The position numbers and the translations under genes are program-made. From Dama dama (lineage: Eukaryota > Chordata > Mammalia > Artiodactyla > Cervidae): a DNA stretch of 64,000 bases. How positions within the stretch are numbered: the first letter of the stretch is position 1; the number at the start of each line of letters is the position of its first letter. The notes under the pieces are model-generated. The model made no database searches, was not told the DNA's origin, and worked only from the letters and a program-made list of their open reading frames with translations. Shown here one piece after another: positions 10,471 to 19,520 of the stretch. Location: contig NC_083692.1 of the NCBI RefSeq assembly GCF_033118175.1, forward strand, positions 11,095,501 to 11,159,500. The letters run 5' to 3'.

Positions 10471-10800
10471 AGTGAAAGTGAAAATGAAAGCGGCTCGGTC
10501 GTGTCCAACTCTTTGCGACCCCATGGACTGTCCATAGAGTACATACTGTACATACAGTCCATGGACTTCTCCAGGCCAGAACACTGGAGTGGGCAGCCTT
10601 TCCCTTCTCCAGGGGATCTTCCCAACCCAGGGATCAAAGCCAGGTCTCCTGCATTGCAGCCAGATTCTTTACCAGCTGAGCCACCAGGGAAGCCCAAGAA
10701 TACTGGAGTGGGTAGCCTATCCCTTCTCCAGGGGATCTTCCCAACCCAGGAATCAAACCAGGGTATCCTGCATTGCAGATGGATTCTCTACCAACTGAGC
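10471..10800 (-). mobile_element. Bov-A2 dimeric SINE
   Basis: Antisense dimer: first monomer ends near 10697 (gccaccagggaagccc), the second starts with aagaatactggagtgggtag and ends at accaactgagc. It splits duplicated copy 1; the paralogous site in copy 2 (about 11905) is empty. Its internal palindrome is expanded, see findings. Confidence 0.93.
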
Positions 10801-10948
10801 TCACATACATTAAAGACCTCTAAGTTTAAAGTGACAAATGGCTGTCCCCAGTGAAATAGGCCATCCTGAGGGTCTATAACATTGATCACAGAAGTGACCA
10901 GATAGGATATATTTATGAGATAAGGAAACTACATGCTCCTTTTCCCTA
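10801..10948 (+). repeat. duplicated segment, copy 1 right part
   Basis: cattaaagacctctaag, gctgtccccagtgaaatagg and ggtctataacattgatcac repeat 11906-12045 at roughly 90% by eye. Similarity ends after ggaaactacatgctcctttt. Confidence 0.88.
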
Positions 10949-11029
10949 GTCCACATTGCAAACTCTAGAATCAGTCACTCAGGTGTAATCATATCTCTTG
11001 CTGTGTAACAAGCAAGTTATTGGTTGTAA

Positions 11030-11075
11030 CCGATGAGACCTACCTACCTACAGACCCACCTACCTACATCTGAGA
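11030..11075. repeat. short (ACCT)n-like simple repeat
   Basis: cctacctacctacagaccca followed by cctacctac: an imperfect tetranucleotide run. Confidence 0.6.
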
Positions 11076-11145
11076 GTTCTTATAAAGAAAAAATGAAATA
11101 ATACAGGAAGGCTCTGATAACAGGAAATAGTACACATGGGATGAA

Positions 11146-11529
11146 TCAATATAAATGTGAGTTGGTCCCGTTGCTATTATTATCATTATCATCATTATTG
11201 GTTGTGATATTCTTTTTTATACCATATCCACGTGTTTTTTTCCTGTGCCTCAGAGGCAGTTTACAAGAATGAACACTGCTCTGCTCTCCAATGAAAGCAA
11301 CAGCATCAAAACCTAAGACGATGTCTGGTTTGATACCACTCTCAGCGAACACCCTGACCTTGCCAGCATCTTCCTGCAAGAGGTCAATGCACAGGATGGC
11401 TGGGGGCCGGCTCAAATACCGGGAGGAGCGAGGGAAGGTTGTGGAGGTTTCGGCAGAGCCAGCATCACAGCTGTCCTCAATTACCACAAACAGCTGTTGG
11501 CAGCTCAACTCATTAGAAATGCAATCCAA
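11146..11529 (-). other. uncalled open frame, no family recognised
   Basis: A 127-codon minus-strand frame not explained by any retroposon I recognise. Its centre (SGIKPDIVLGFDAVAF) has balanced composition, and the underlying DNA around 11310-11460 keeps several CpGs, both mildly unlike the surroundings. The C-terminal part is low-complexity Asn/Asp from a TTA-rich run, which argues against a real protein end. A plus-strand frame (11291-11740) overlaps it. I cannot name a family; chance frame, old processed copy or orphan exon are all possible. Confidence 0.12.
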
Positions 11530-11689
11530 TCACCTTGGCAATCTGATTCTCTTACTGGAAACTCAGCAGACAGGAAGATCCTGTGCTCCCAATTCCTGTG
11601 GTCAAGTCAGGGAAGGTTCCTCTCCCTGGGGAGGAAAAGCCTCCCCAGGCACAGGCTCCATATGGCGAATCTCCATGGGGATCACAGCA

Positions 11690-11893
11690 GTGGTTCTCAA
11701 CCCAGGTAGGTTTTACTCCTCACCAGCTATTTGGCAATGACTCACATCTGTGGCTGTCACAACCAAAAGGGGTCTGCACTCGACCCAGGGGATTGGTCCA
11801 GGTGCATCAAACATCTACAAAAGAGAGCCCCCAAAGCAAAAAAAATTATCGAACCCCAAATGTCAGTAGTGCCAAGGTTAAGAAATTCTTGAC
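11690..11893 (+). mobile_element. MER20 hAT-Charlie DNA transposon
   Basis: Near-complete ~200-bp non-autonomous element: gtggttctcaacccaggtagg at the left, atttggcaatgactc and ggctgtcacaacc inside, and cccaaatgtcagtagtgcc to gaaattcttgac at the right. An old eutherian element. Its right end and flank are also found at 10427-10470. Confidence 0.85.
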
Positions 11894-12045
11894 TACAAAC
11901 CCCAAACACATACCTTAAAGACCTTTAAAAGTGAGAAACGGCTGTCCCCAGTGAAATAGGCCATCTTGAGGGTCTATAACATCCATCACAGAAGTGAGCA
12001 GATAAAATACATTTATGAGATGAGGAAACTACATTCTCCTTTCCT
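11861..12045 (+). repeat. duplicated segment, copy 2 (uninterrupted)
   Basis: Contains the MER20 3' end followed by ccttaaagacctttaaaag and ctgtccccagtgaaatagg. Paralogue of 10427-10470 plus 10801-10948, without the Bov-A2. Because the whole MER20 is attached here, this copy looks ancestral. Confidence 0.88.
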
Positions 12046-12284
12046 CTAAGATGGGTGGAGGGGAAAAGAGAGTCAGAGGATATACACTTTCCTAAGTAAA
12101 GGGCTGCCATCCACAAACCACCCAACTTCTCATCATGGGAAGGACAGTGAGGCTTCTGGGATCTTTTCTATTCAAAAACCTAAAGCCCAATCTCAGGGTA
12201 CAGAAAACCCCCACCGTGCGATGCTAAATTTTATAAAGCCATTTGAACCAGTCACGGGGTTCCCATGCATTTAATTCACTGGTA

Positions 12285-12920
12285 TTTCTGGGTATATCTG
12301 GAAGGGTATTTCTGGCTGAAATTTACATTTGAATCAGTAAACTAAGAAAAGCAGATTGCCCTTCCCAGCGTGGGTGTGTGAGTGCTCACTCATGCCTGAC
12401 TCCTTGCGATCCCATGGACTGTAGCCCACTAGGATCCTCTGTCTTTGGAATTCTCCAGGCAAGAATACTGGAGTGAGCTGCCATTTCCTACTCCAGGGGA
12501 TCTCCCCTAACCCAGGAATCAAACTCTCGTCACCAGTGTCTCTTGCATGGGCAGTAAATGCAATGATAGTTTAAAAAAAAAAACAAAGTCCTACTTTGCC
12601 ACCTGGGAAGCCCACCCCGTGGATGTGGGTGGGCCTCATCCAACCCGGCGAAGGCCTGAACGGAACAAGAAGGTGGAATAGGAGAGAATTCTCTGTCTGT
12701 CTGCCTGACTGTCTTCGACCTGGGACACTGGTCTTCTCCTGCCTTCACGTTCAGACTCAGTGTGGAACTTATACCATCGGCTCTCCTGGGCCTCCAGTTT
12801 GCTGACTACAGATCTTAGGACTTCTCAGCCCCCGTAAACAATGAGGCAGTTTCATATAATAAATCTCTTTATGTATACACCTACAATACCCTCTGTTTCT
12901 GTGGAAAATCCAGGCTAATC
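12285..12920 (+). mobile_element. old mammalian interspersed repeat (family not named), split by a SINE
   Basis: Left part 12285-12368 (gtatttctggctgaaattt, gcagattgcccttcc) and right part 12618-12920 (gtgggtgggcctcatccaacc, ggacttctcagcccccgtaaac, cctctgtttctgtggaaaatc). The same family recurs at 35203-35825. I recognise the sequence as a common mammalian repeat but cannot assign a family name with confidence. Confidence 0.65.
12379..12617 (-). mobile_element. Bov-tA SINE with internal insertion
   Basis: Antisense from gagtgctcactcatgcctgac to gccacctgggaagcccac. Candidate target duplication cgtgggtgtg (12369-12378) against cgtggatgtg (12618-12627). Between gcatgggcag and cctactttgcc about 34 foreign bases with an A11 run (12556-12591) replace the usual short link. 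Confidence 0.85.
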
Positions 12921-12934
12921 CACTCCTCAAGCTC

Positions 12935-13180
12935 CATGGATGCTTTGTCCTCATTCTTCACAACTCAGCTCAAACAACCTCCTCAGCCAGCCTTCCCCTG
13001 AGTCCCTAACCTCAGCCCTGTCTTACCCGCTGTCTCACTTCCGCTTCCGCTCCAGCTTCTTTCTCCAACTGTAGTACATGCAGGGAGTTTGACTCTCTTG
13101 GTCAGTACTGTATCCCCACAACTTAGCACAATGCCTCATCTACAGTAAACAGTTGACAAACATTCACTGAGCGAATGCTG
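12935..13180 (+). mobile_element. L2 LINE 3' end
   Basis: Sense L2 terminal sequence: aactcagctcaaacaacctcc, gccagccttcccctgag, ctgtatccccacaacttag and acaaacattcactgagcgaatg near the end, matching the L2 order up to its 'caataaatgtttgttgaatg' terminus. Confidence 0.75.
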
Positions 13181-13299
13181 ATGGAATACCTGGCTGGGAC
13201 ATAGATAAAAGGAAGCCTAGTGCATAAGCTCTTGTGGAGACTGAGCTATGAATTTATTCATTTATTTAACTTTCACTGTGCTAAGGGAGCTCAATTGAA

Positions 13300-13512
13300 G
13301 GAATTTCCTGTGTACTGAGAACTACCATTTGGCAACTGCTCTAATCTCACTGCAGATCTCTGAGATAGATACTATTAGACCCATTTCACAGATGAGGAAA
13401 CTGAGGCTCAAGAAGGTTAAAGCAGCTCCATGCATCACCAAGCTGGGAAGGAATAGAAAGGGAACTCAAATCTGGGTTTGACCTGAGAATTCTCTGCTCT
13501 TATTACTACACA
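13300..13512 (+). mobile_element. MIR SINE, well preserved
   Basis: Sense MIR including gatagatactattagaccc, atttcacagatgaggaaactg, aggctcaagaaggttaa and ggaactcaaatctgggtttg. One of the best preserved MIR copies in the window. Confidence 0.85.
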
Positions 13513-13754
13513 CGATATACAAACATCTAGAAAGTATATGGTCCCTGTTCCCAAGAAACTCACAATGAGCTAAAGAATCAGGAAATATGCTATTAAAACC
13601 AATAGAACATATTTCCAAAATAGGTGACGGTGTTCTCATAGTATGTGTTCTACGGAGTCATCTCAACAGTCTTGAAATTCTGAGAGGACACAGCAGGGTA
13701 GAGAAAGATGTGAGGAATATGTGCTTGGGGCAGCCAGGGAAGGGCGTGTGCGTT

Positions 13755-13849
13755 GAAGTCAGCTTGACAGGAGCTTAAATCCCAGCTCCACCACTTACCT
13801 GTGTGAACAAGTCAAGCTATGAATTTTATTGACTCTGTGATACCACCAA
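13755..13849 (-). mobile_element. MIR SINE fragment
   Basis: agcttaaatcccagctccacc and acttacctgtgtgaacaagtc are antisense MIR; truncated by the following Bov-tA. Confidence 0.65.
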
Positions 13850-14075
13850 TTCCCAGGTGGCACAGTGGTCCAGAATCCGTTTGCCAATGCAGGAGTCACA
13901 GGAGATGCAGGTTCGATCCCTGGGTTGGGAAGATCCCCTGGAGAAGGAAATGGCAACACACTGCAGAATTCTTTCCTGGCAAATCCCAAGGACAGAAGGA
14001 GTCTGGTGGGCTACAGTCCATGGGGTTGCAAAGAGTGGGACATGTCTGAGCACACACAGACACACACATACACCC
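13850..14075 (+). mobile_element. Bov-tA SINE with CA-rich tail
   Basis: Sense ttcccaggtggcacagtggtc, B box ggttcgatccctggg intact, and ending in gagcacacacagacacacac. A MIR fragment on its left and further MIR-like sequence at 14405 suggest it landed in a MIR. Confidence 0.92.
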
Positions 14076-14188
14076 ACTCTATGTACTGTATAGCTAAAAA
14101 AGGAACAACCAGCTAAACACAACACAGAGGGTGTGGCTTGTAAGAGGCTTCCTTAATTTAGAAATATTTAAATATAGGAAACCATGCA

Positions 14189-14388
14189 GAGACTTTCCTG
14201 GTGGTCTAGTGGCTAAGACGCCATGCTCCCAAGGCAGGGGGCCTGAGTTCAATCCCTGGTCAAGGAACTAGATCCCACATGCCACAATTCAAAGATTCTT
14301 CATGCTGCAATGAAGATCAAAGATCTCCCATGTTACAACTGAGGTCTGGCACAGCCAAATAAGTAAATTGGAAAAAAAAAAAAAAAAA
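14189..14388 (+). mobile_element. CHR-2-type SINE with poly(A) tail
   Basis: gagactttcctggtggtctag, ggaactagatcccacatgcc, cacagccaaataagtaaattg and an A17 tail at 14372-14388. Long homopolymer tail suggests length polymorphism. Confidence 0.9.
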
Positions 14389-14404
14389 GAAAACTACATA
14401 TATG

Positions 14405-14480
14405 AGAATCGTAAAACACTTTGCTTAATCTCTCTTGGCCTCAGGCTTCTCTATAGCATGGGGATGATAACCCTCAAGCC
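14405..14480 (-). mobile_element. MIR SINE fragment
   Basis: ctttgcttaatctctcttggc and cctcaggcttctc are antisense MIR; plausibly the displaced continuation of the MIR piece at 13755-13849 after insertion of Bov-tA and CHR-2. Confidence 0.6.
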
Positions 14481-15021
14481 ATGGGGTTCGCTCACAGATA
14501 AGCCCACCCCGACTTGAAGCGCAGGAAGACTGGGGCCTGCTTCTCCTCCACCCCGGCTCCCCCGTGCCCTGCGTGGGACCTCTCACACCTACAAGGGGCC
14601 ACCCCGGCCCCAGTCCTGTCTGCAGGTGCTCCCCCCCACAACCAGCCACACCTCGTTCACCCCCTGGGAGTGTGAGTGGCGGTTCTTATCTCAGGAGAAG
14701 ACCCCAGGAACAGAGGCCCATGCCGGCTCTGGAAGTAGACTCAGGAATATCAGAGAAAGGAAGTCCAGGTCCCCAGTTATCCAGGCTGGGGGCAGGCTCG
14801 GGATGAGCAGGCATGCTCAGCCCAAGGACCCTCAATCTATGGGGAGGGGGACACCCCAGGGAGAGCAAGCCGTGGAGGCTCCTTGCCAGGTGCCCAGGGC
14901 GGACAGGTCATGATGACCAAACACAATAATAGAAGCAACATACCAAGTTCCAAGACTGGCGTTAGAGACTCTACAAATGAGCATTTTCACACTTTAGCAG
15001 AGGAAAGAACTAAACAGAAGA
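14481..15021. other. no gene recognised; GC-rich block
   Basis: 14500-14910 is GC-rich with overlapping frames on both strands (60-95 codons). No domain, no consistent frame, and CpG density is ordinary. Could hide a diverged exon, but nothing supports one. Confidence 0.3.
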
Positions 15022-15034
15022 ATGGATACAGCAG

Positions 15035-15259
15035 GCATACACACTGAGTCGCTTCAGTCCTGTCCAACTCTTTGCAACCCCCTGGACTGTATGGCCCACC
15101 AGGCTCCTCTGTCCACAGGATTCTCCAGGCAAGAACACTGGAATGGGTTGCCATGCTCTCCTCCAGGGGATCTTCCTGACCCAGGGATCAAACGTGAGTC
15201 TCTTCTGTCTCCTGCACTGGCAAGGGGTTCTCTATCACTGGCGCCACCTGGGAAGACGT
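15035..15259 (-). mobile_element. Bov-tA SINE with perfect 13-bp target duplication
   Basis: Antisense from gcatacacactgagtcgcttc to gcgccacctgggaagacgt. atggatacagcag is identical at 15022-15034 and 15260-15272, so the insertion is exactly delimited and relatively young. Confidence 0.95.
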
Positions 15260-15384
15260 ATGGATACAGCAGCAGTTACCTATTACTAGGCACCTACTGT
15301 GTGCAAGACAGTGAGTTACATCCTTTCCACTCACTTTTCATTTAATTAGGAGAATTGAAGATGTGTCTCAAAAGGAAACTGCAA

Positions 15385-15780
15385 TGCAATGCAGGAGATC
15401 TGGGTGACTGGAGGTGGGGAGGCCCGAGCCGATAGGCCAAGAGGTCGTGTTCAGCTGGGAGTCACCACTGACCCGTCAGCACGGGACTCATGTTAGGAGG
15501 ATCATTCTGACCAAAGACTTCAAGGGCAGTAGAGAAAGGGGACTCAGAGAACTCAAGTGAGAGACGATTACAAAATGAAAGTACAGAATGAAGACCTCAA
15601 TTGTGGTGGGAATGAAAAGCAAGCAATGGCAGGGAGAGAGATTTTATAGAAGGAACCTTTCAGGGTATGGAAAACGGACAAGGAAAGGTAAATAGTCAAG
15701 AATGACATTTTCCAGGGGACTGGGAACATAATGGTACCACTGGGAGAAATTGGGAAATCATAAGGATATCTGGCATTCGA
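15385..15780 (-). mobile_element. L2-like relic (probable)
   Basis: ggatcattctgaccaaagac, gtcaagaatgacattttcc and gaccactgggagaaattgg-like phrases follow the order of antisense L2 internal sequence. Strongly diverged. Confidence 0.35.
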
Positions 15781-15837
15781 GGGAAGAGATGCATTCAGTT
15801 AGCTTAAAAAGGATGATTCCACACATAGGCATTAGTA

Positions 15838-16033
15838 GCATTAGTCGCTCAGTCATGTCCAACTCTTTGGGATCCCATGGGAAAGAATCCATGGGACTCT
15901 CTAGGCAAGAATACTGGAGTGGGCTGCCATTCCCTTCTCCAAGAGGATCTTCCAGATCCAGGCATTGAACCCGGAGAGTCTCCTGCATTGCAGGCAGATT
16001 CTTTACCGACTGAGCTACAGAGAGTTCCTGTAT
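15838..16033 (-). mobile_element. Bov-tA SINE
   Basis: Antisense gtcgctcagtcatgtccaactc-type start to gactgagctacagag. Target duplication gcattagta at 15829-15837 and 16034-16042. Sits directly at the left edge of the inverted L1. Confidence 0.93.
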
Positions 16034-16042
16034 GCATTAGTA

Positions 16043-16418
16043 TATTTCTCTCTTTCTGACTTCCTTCACTCTGACAGTCCTCTAGGTCTACCTATTATCA
16101 CTGCAAATGACCCAGTTTCATTCCTTGTAATGGCTGGGTAATGTTCCATTGTGAATGTTCCACACCTTCTTTGTCCATTCTTCTGTCGATGGACATTTAG
16201 TCTGCTTCCGTGTCTTCGGCGTCGTAAACAGTGCAATGATAGCTAGGGGGAACCTTCCGTGTAACACAGTAGCTCAGCTTGGCGCTCCATGCTGAACTAG
16301 GGAGCGGGGAAGGGAGGGAGGAGACGGATGTGTACATACAGCTGATTCACTTCGTTGCACCGCAGAAACGAACATGGTGTTGTAAAGCAACTACACCCTA
16401 ATAAAAAATAAACAAGAA
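16043..16418 (+). mobile_element. L1 3' end with 5' inversion
   Basis: The right part (about 16239-16418) is sense L1 3' UTR: gctgattcacttcgttgcacc, cagaaacgaacatgg and the A-rich end aataaaaaataaac. The left part (about 16043-16238) is antisense L1: tggctgggtaatgttccattg and gtcgatggacatttagtctgc. The strand switches near 16238, the signature of twin priming during insertion. No coding capacity. Confidence 0.85.
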
Positions 16419-17224
16419 AAACGACGGTTCCATCACCTAGGTGTTTTAGAGCATCTACTGTGTCCTCAGGCCTGTTTATACTTCTCTGTCTCTGCCTCTA
16501 GTATCTGTCAGATATTGTCCCCATTGGCGACACCACAGACTTCCCACAACGCGGTGAGACCATCATTTTGGTCTCATACTATGCAACAAGGCATTATTTT
16601 TCAGTCTGTCACGCACTCAGCTGTTACTCTATGGCCACTAAACTAGTTTTGTTATAGCCTAAAATCTAAACTAGGATTTAGGATCCCTACTAATGAAACA
16701 TATACATTATATAAGCTTGTCTCCACCCTGCCCTTGTACTCACACCTGGAAACTGGATAGTCCAATAACTATAGTATCATAGGTCACAGTCCTTGAGGCG
16801 TCTAAGCGGGACTAGAAAATAAAGTTAATACAACAGTGCCATCTAGCGATGATAAGTATCTCAAAAGGGTATGGATCTGTCTCAAATTTGAGATTCATAC
16901 ATTTTACCCAGATAGAGCCAATTCAGAAGAGGGATGGTATTAAATGAAGTTGCATCGTGTCATCATCAACCCTTAGGACATCTCTCCACGTGATCCGATA
17001 CTGCCAAATTTAGGGCGAATCTTAATGTAGGCTGTGTAAACAGAATCAAGAAATTAGTAGAAATCGATGGTTTCCACTAGAGTCAAATGTTAAATAACTA
17101 GAACCTAACACCAATTAGTGATGAGATCTACAACAGATTCCCATCTCCTGGTGCTGAGTTCAGCCCGCTCTCTGGGACCTCAGACAGATGGAAACTCAGA
17201 CATCACCTCAGACACACACGCAGC
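16419..17224. other. no gene recognised; unassigned sequence
   Basis: No repeat family or exon seen. gtgccatctagcg near 16848 loosely resembles a CTCF core but is incomplete. Confidence 0.35.
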
Positions 17225-17400
17225 TCTGTACTTGGTGGTCAGGTGACTGAGGGCAAAGGAAAACCTCTCTGACGTTCTGTCCCTTCATCTGCAAAATGGC
17301 AATGATGATATAACAATACCCACTGCTGGGGAGTACTGTGAGCCCTGCATGTGGAACTTTAGGAGAATCCTGTAACACAATCGTTTAGCAGGCTCCAAAG
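17225..17400 (-). mobile_element. MIR SINE relic
   Basis: cccttcatctgcaaaatggc, aatgatgatataacaatacc and gagtactgtgagccctgc follow the antisense MIR order. Confidence 0.7.
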
Positions 17401-17504
17401 CGGTTCTTTCTTCATGCCTGCTCCTTCTGCTTATCAGCTCATTTACCAAACGAAAATGAGACACCCAAGTATTCTTTTCTCTAAAAAGCCGACATGCAAG
17501 CTTT

Positions 17505-17720
17505 TACTCGATGAATATTGAGGCCCTCCTCTGTGCCGAGCACCGTTCTAGGCTCAGAGTCTTACAAGCAAGGTTCCATCCTGATGGAACTAACCTATCG
17601 CATGAGAGGATCCGGAAAGAAAATAACACAGTATCAGAGCGTGATGAGAGACCGCAGTCTGCTTTACAGGGTGGGGAAGGATGGAGTCTCTTAGAACAGA
17701 GTCCAACTGAGTTGACAAGA
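17505..17720 (-). mobile_element. L2 LINE 3' fragment
   Basis: gaatattgaggccctcctctg, gccgagcaccgttctaggctc and tgatggaactaacc are the reverse complement of the L2 3' terminus ('cagtgcctggcacatagtagg'), then degenerate internal sequence. Confidence 0.65.
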
Positions 17721-18756
17721 GGAGAGAGAGACAGACAGAAGCTGAAATGAAGGCATGTACTCTGTGCTCTCCTAGAAGACGAGGCAACGGTGGCCAGCTT
17801 GCGGTCTAATCGAGCGACATGGAAAAGGGGGTGGCAGAGAGCTCTAACTGAAGGCGGTGTTCAGCCCCCCAAGCAAGTTGCCTCTGCCCTCGCTGGGGGC
17901 CCCCACACCATCCCCCCCAGTGACCTCTCGGTCACTGGTCCAGGAATGCAGTGCCATCTCAGGACCGCCTCTGAGCGAACCGTGGGCCAGCTGAATGACA
18001 GGAAAATCAGCAAAACTCAGGCTGCCCCGCCAGCTTGCTCTCCTGTCTCCTGGGATCGTGAAGGCCTGTCCTTGGGTGACTCAGTGTTCCGTCCAGGCCA
18101 GCAGCGTTCTCGGTGATGTAACTGATCTGAGTTGAGGGATACTGCCGTCCAAGAGGGCCCATCTCCACTTCTGACGGGCTCGACACATCACACAGCCAAA
18201 TCACAGCTGCCTGCAGAGAAGATCTGCCTGCCTAAGTCAGTGCTTTCCAAAAATTTTAATTGTTCTCTAAAAAAAAAAAAAAAAAAAATGTTAAGCTCTG
18301 TAATTCCACACTTTGGCTGGGAGACACACATTTAAACAGGTTTCTCTTGGAAGGGTTTCTATGTCCTCAATATCTTAATAAGAATTGTGAATTTCTGATA
18401 CCAGAACATGCTATATTTCACAAAATCATTTGGCAGCAAAACCCCTTTCTACACAGATTTTTCTCTTGGAAATACACTTCGAGAAAGGCGACTTTCACGT
18501 AGGTCTGAGGCCGACGCTTATGGCGGACTGTGCTGGAATCGTCAAGAGTCTTCGTGAAACTTTTCTGAATCCATCAGAGTTCCCCTTCTCTCACTTCCAT
18601 ACGCCACTGACCAACTGTCCCCATCTTCTCACACAACTCGCTGTCACTGTTCCCGTCCCAGCCTCTCTCACATTTTGGTGCCCTTAATTGATTTTATGCT
18701 GGTCTCTTTTCACTTTATTGTAGGCCCCTTTAAATCAGGAAACTGGTTTAATGTAC
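17721..18756. other. no gene recognised; unassigned sequence
   Basis: GC-rich from 17790 to 18110 with scattered CpGs and one AP-1-like ggtgactcag near 18076. An A-run is at 18271-18288. A 108-codon plus frame (17790-18116) shows no domain. Confidence 0.35.
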
Positions 18757-18758
18757 AA

Positions 18759-18870
18759 GCTTCCCAGGAAACTCACGGAAATCCTGGTGCTTGCAAAATT
18801 CCATGGACAGAGAAGCCTGGTGTGCTACAAGTCCATGGGTCACAAAGAGTCAGACACAACTGAGTAAATC
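18759..18870 (+). mobile_element. Bov-tA SINE, internally deleted
   Basis: gcttcccaggaaactcacgg, then attccatggacagagaagc and cacaaagagtcagacacaac. The middle of the element, including the B box, is missing. Its 3' end runs into an RY-alternating microsatellite. Confidence 0.8.
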
Positions 18871-18882
18871 AGCGTGCATGCC

Positions 18883-18924
18883 TGCGCACGCGTGCGCGCG
18901 CACACACACACACACACACACACA
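18883..18924. repeat. alternating purine-pyrimidine (CG/CA)n tract
   Basis: From tgcgcacgcgtgcgcgcg into (CA)n, 42 bases of unbroken pyrimidine-purine alternation. Grown at the 3' end of the preceding SINE. Such tracts favour left-handed Z-DNA. Confidence 0.9.
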
Positions 18925-19400
18925 GTCCCAGTTCCATAATTGGCCTTTGGGTCTAGACAACCCCCTGAGCTTCACTTCCTCCTGAACCCAAACAAGGCTG
19001 AAAGCATTTGCCCTGGCTTCTTCCTGGGACTGATGGAGAACCCTAATGAGATGAGGGCAAACTCAACTTGAAAGTGGAAAGTCCTAGACCAACATAACAT
19101 AGCATCATCCCTAGTATCTGGCCAACACATCCCCTTTACGTCTTCTCCAAATGGGCAAGGGTACCATGCCCAGCATGAGATGGCCTGTTCTACCCTGCAT
19201 GGACTTTTAACTGGAAAGATCATCCCAGTCTCCAAAATAATGCCCCTTCCTAAATCGTACTACTTGACATTTCTGTAATGTAAGGCAGAGGTTTCCATCC
19301 AAATTCAATATAGATATAATTTAAAGTACTTTAGGAATACACATTATTGGTTCCCTTCCTGAAAGGAATTTCAAAAAGGAAGAATTCTGGGTCTTGAATG

Positions 19401-19520
19401 GAGAAGGAACTGGCAACCCACTCCAGTATTCTTGCCTGGAGAATCCCACAGACAGAAGAGCCTGGCAAGACCCAGTCCATGGGGTCACAAAGAGTCGGAC
19501 AAAACTGAGTGACTGACACT
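19401..19520 (+). mobile_element. Bov-tA SINE, 3' half only
   Basis: gagaaggaactggcaaccc to gagtgactgacac in sense orientation; the tRNA-derived head is absent. Confidence 0.88.

Noticed and set aside
13905..13925. tRNA-like B boxes (ggttcgatccc) here and in many SINE heads
   Set aside because: They are heads of Bov-tA or CHR SINEs; no cloverleaf or mature tRNA ends are present.
14500..14910. GC-rich block as a CpG-island promoter
   Set aside because: High GC, but CpG dinucleotides are not enriched by eye and no first exon or TATA/Inr arrangement is visible.
16840..16865. gtgccatctagcg as a CTCF site
   Set aside because: Covers only part of the core motif and lacks the conserved GGGGGC-type half; insufficient.
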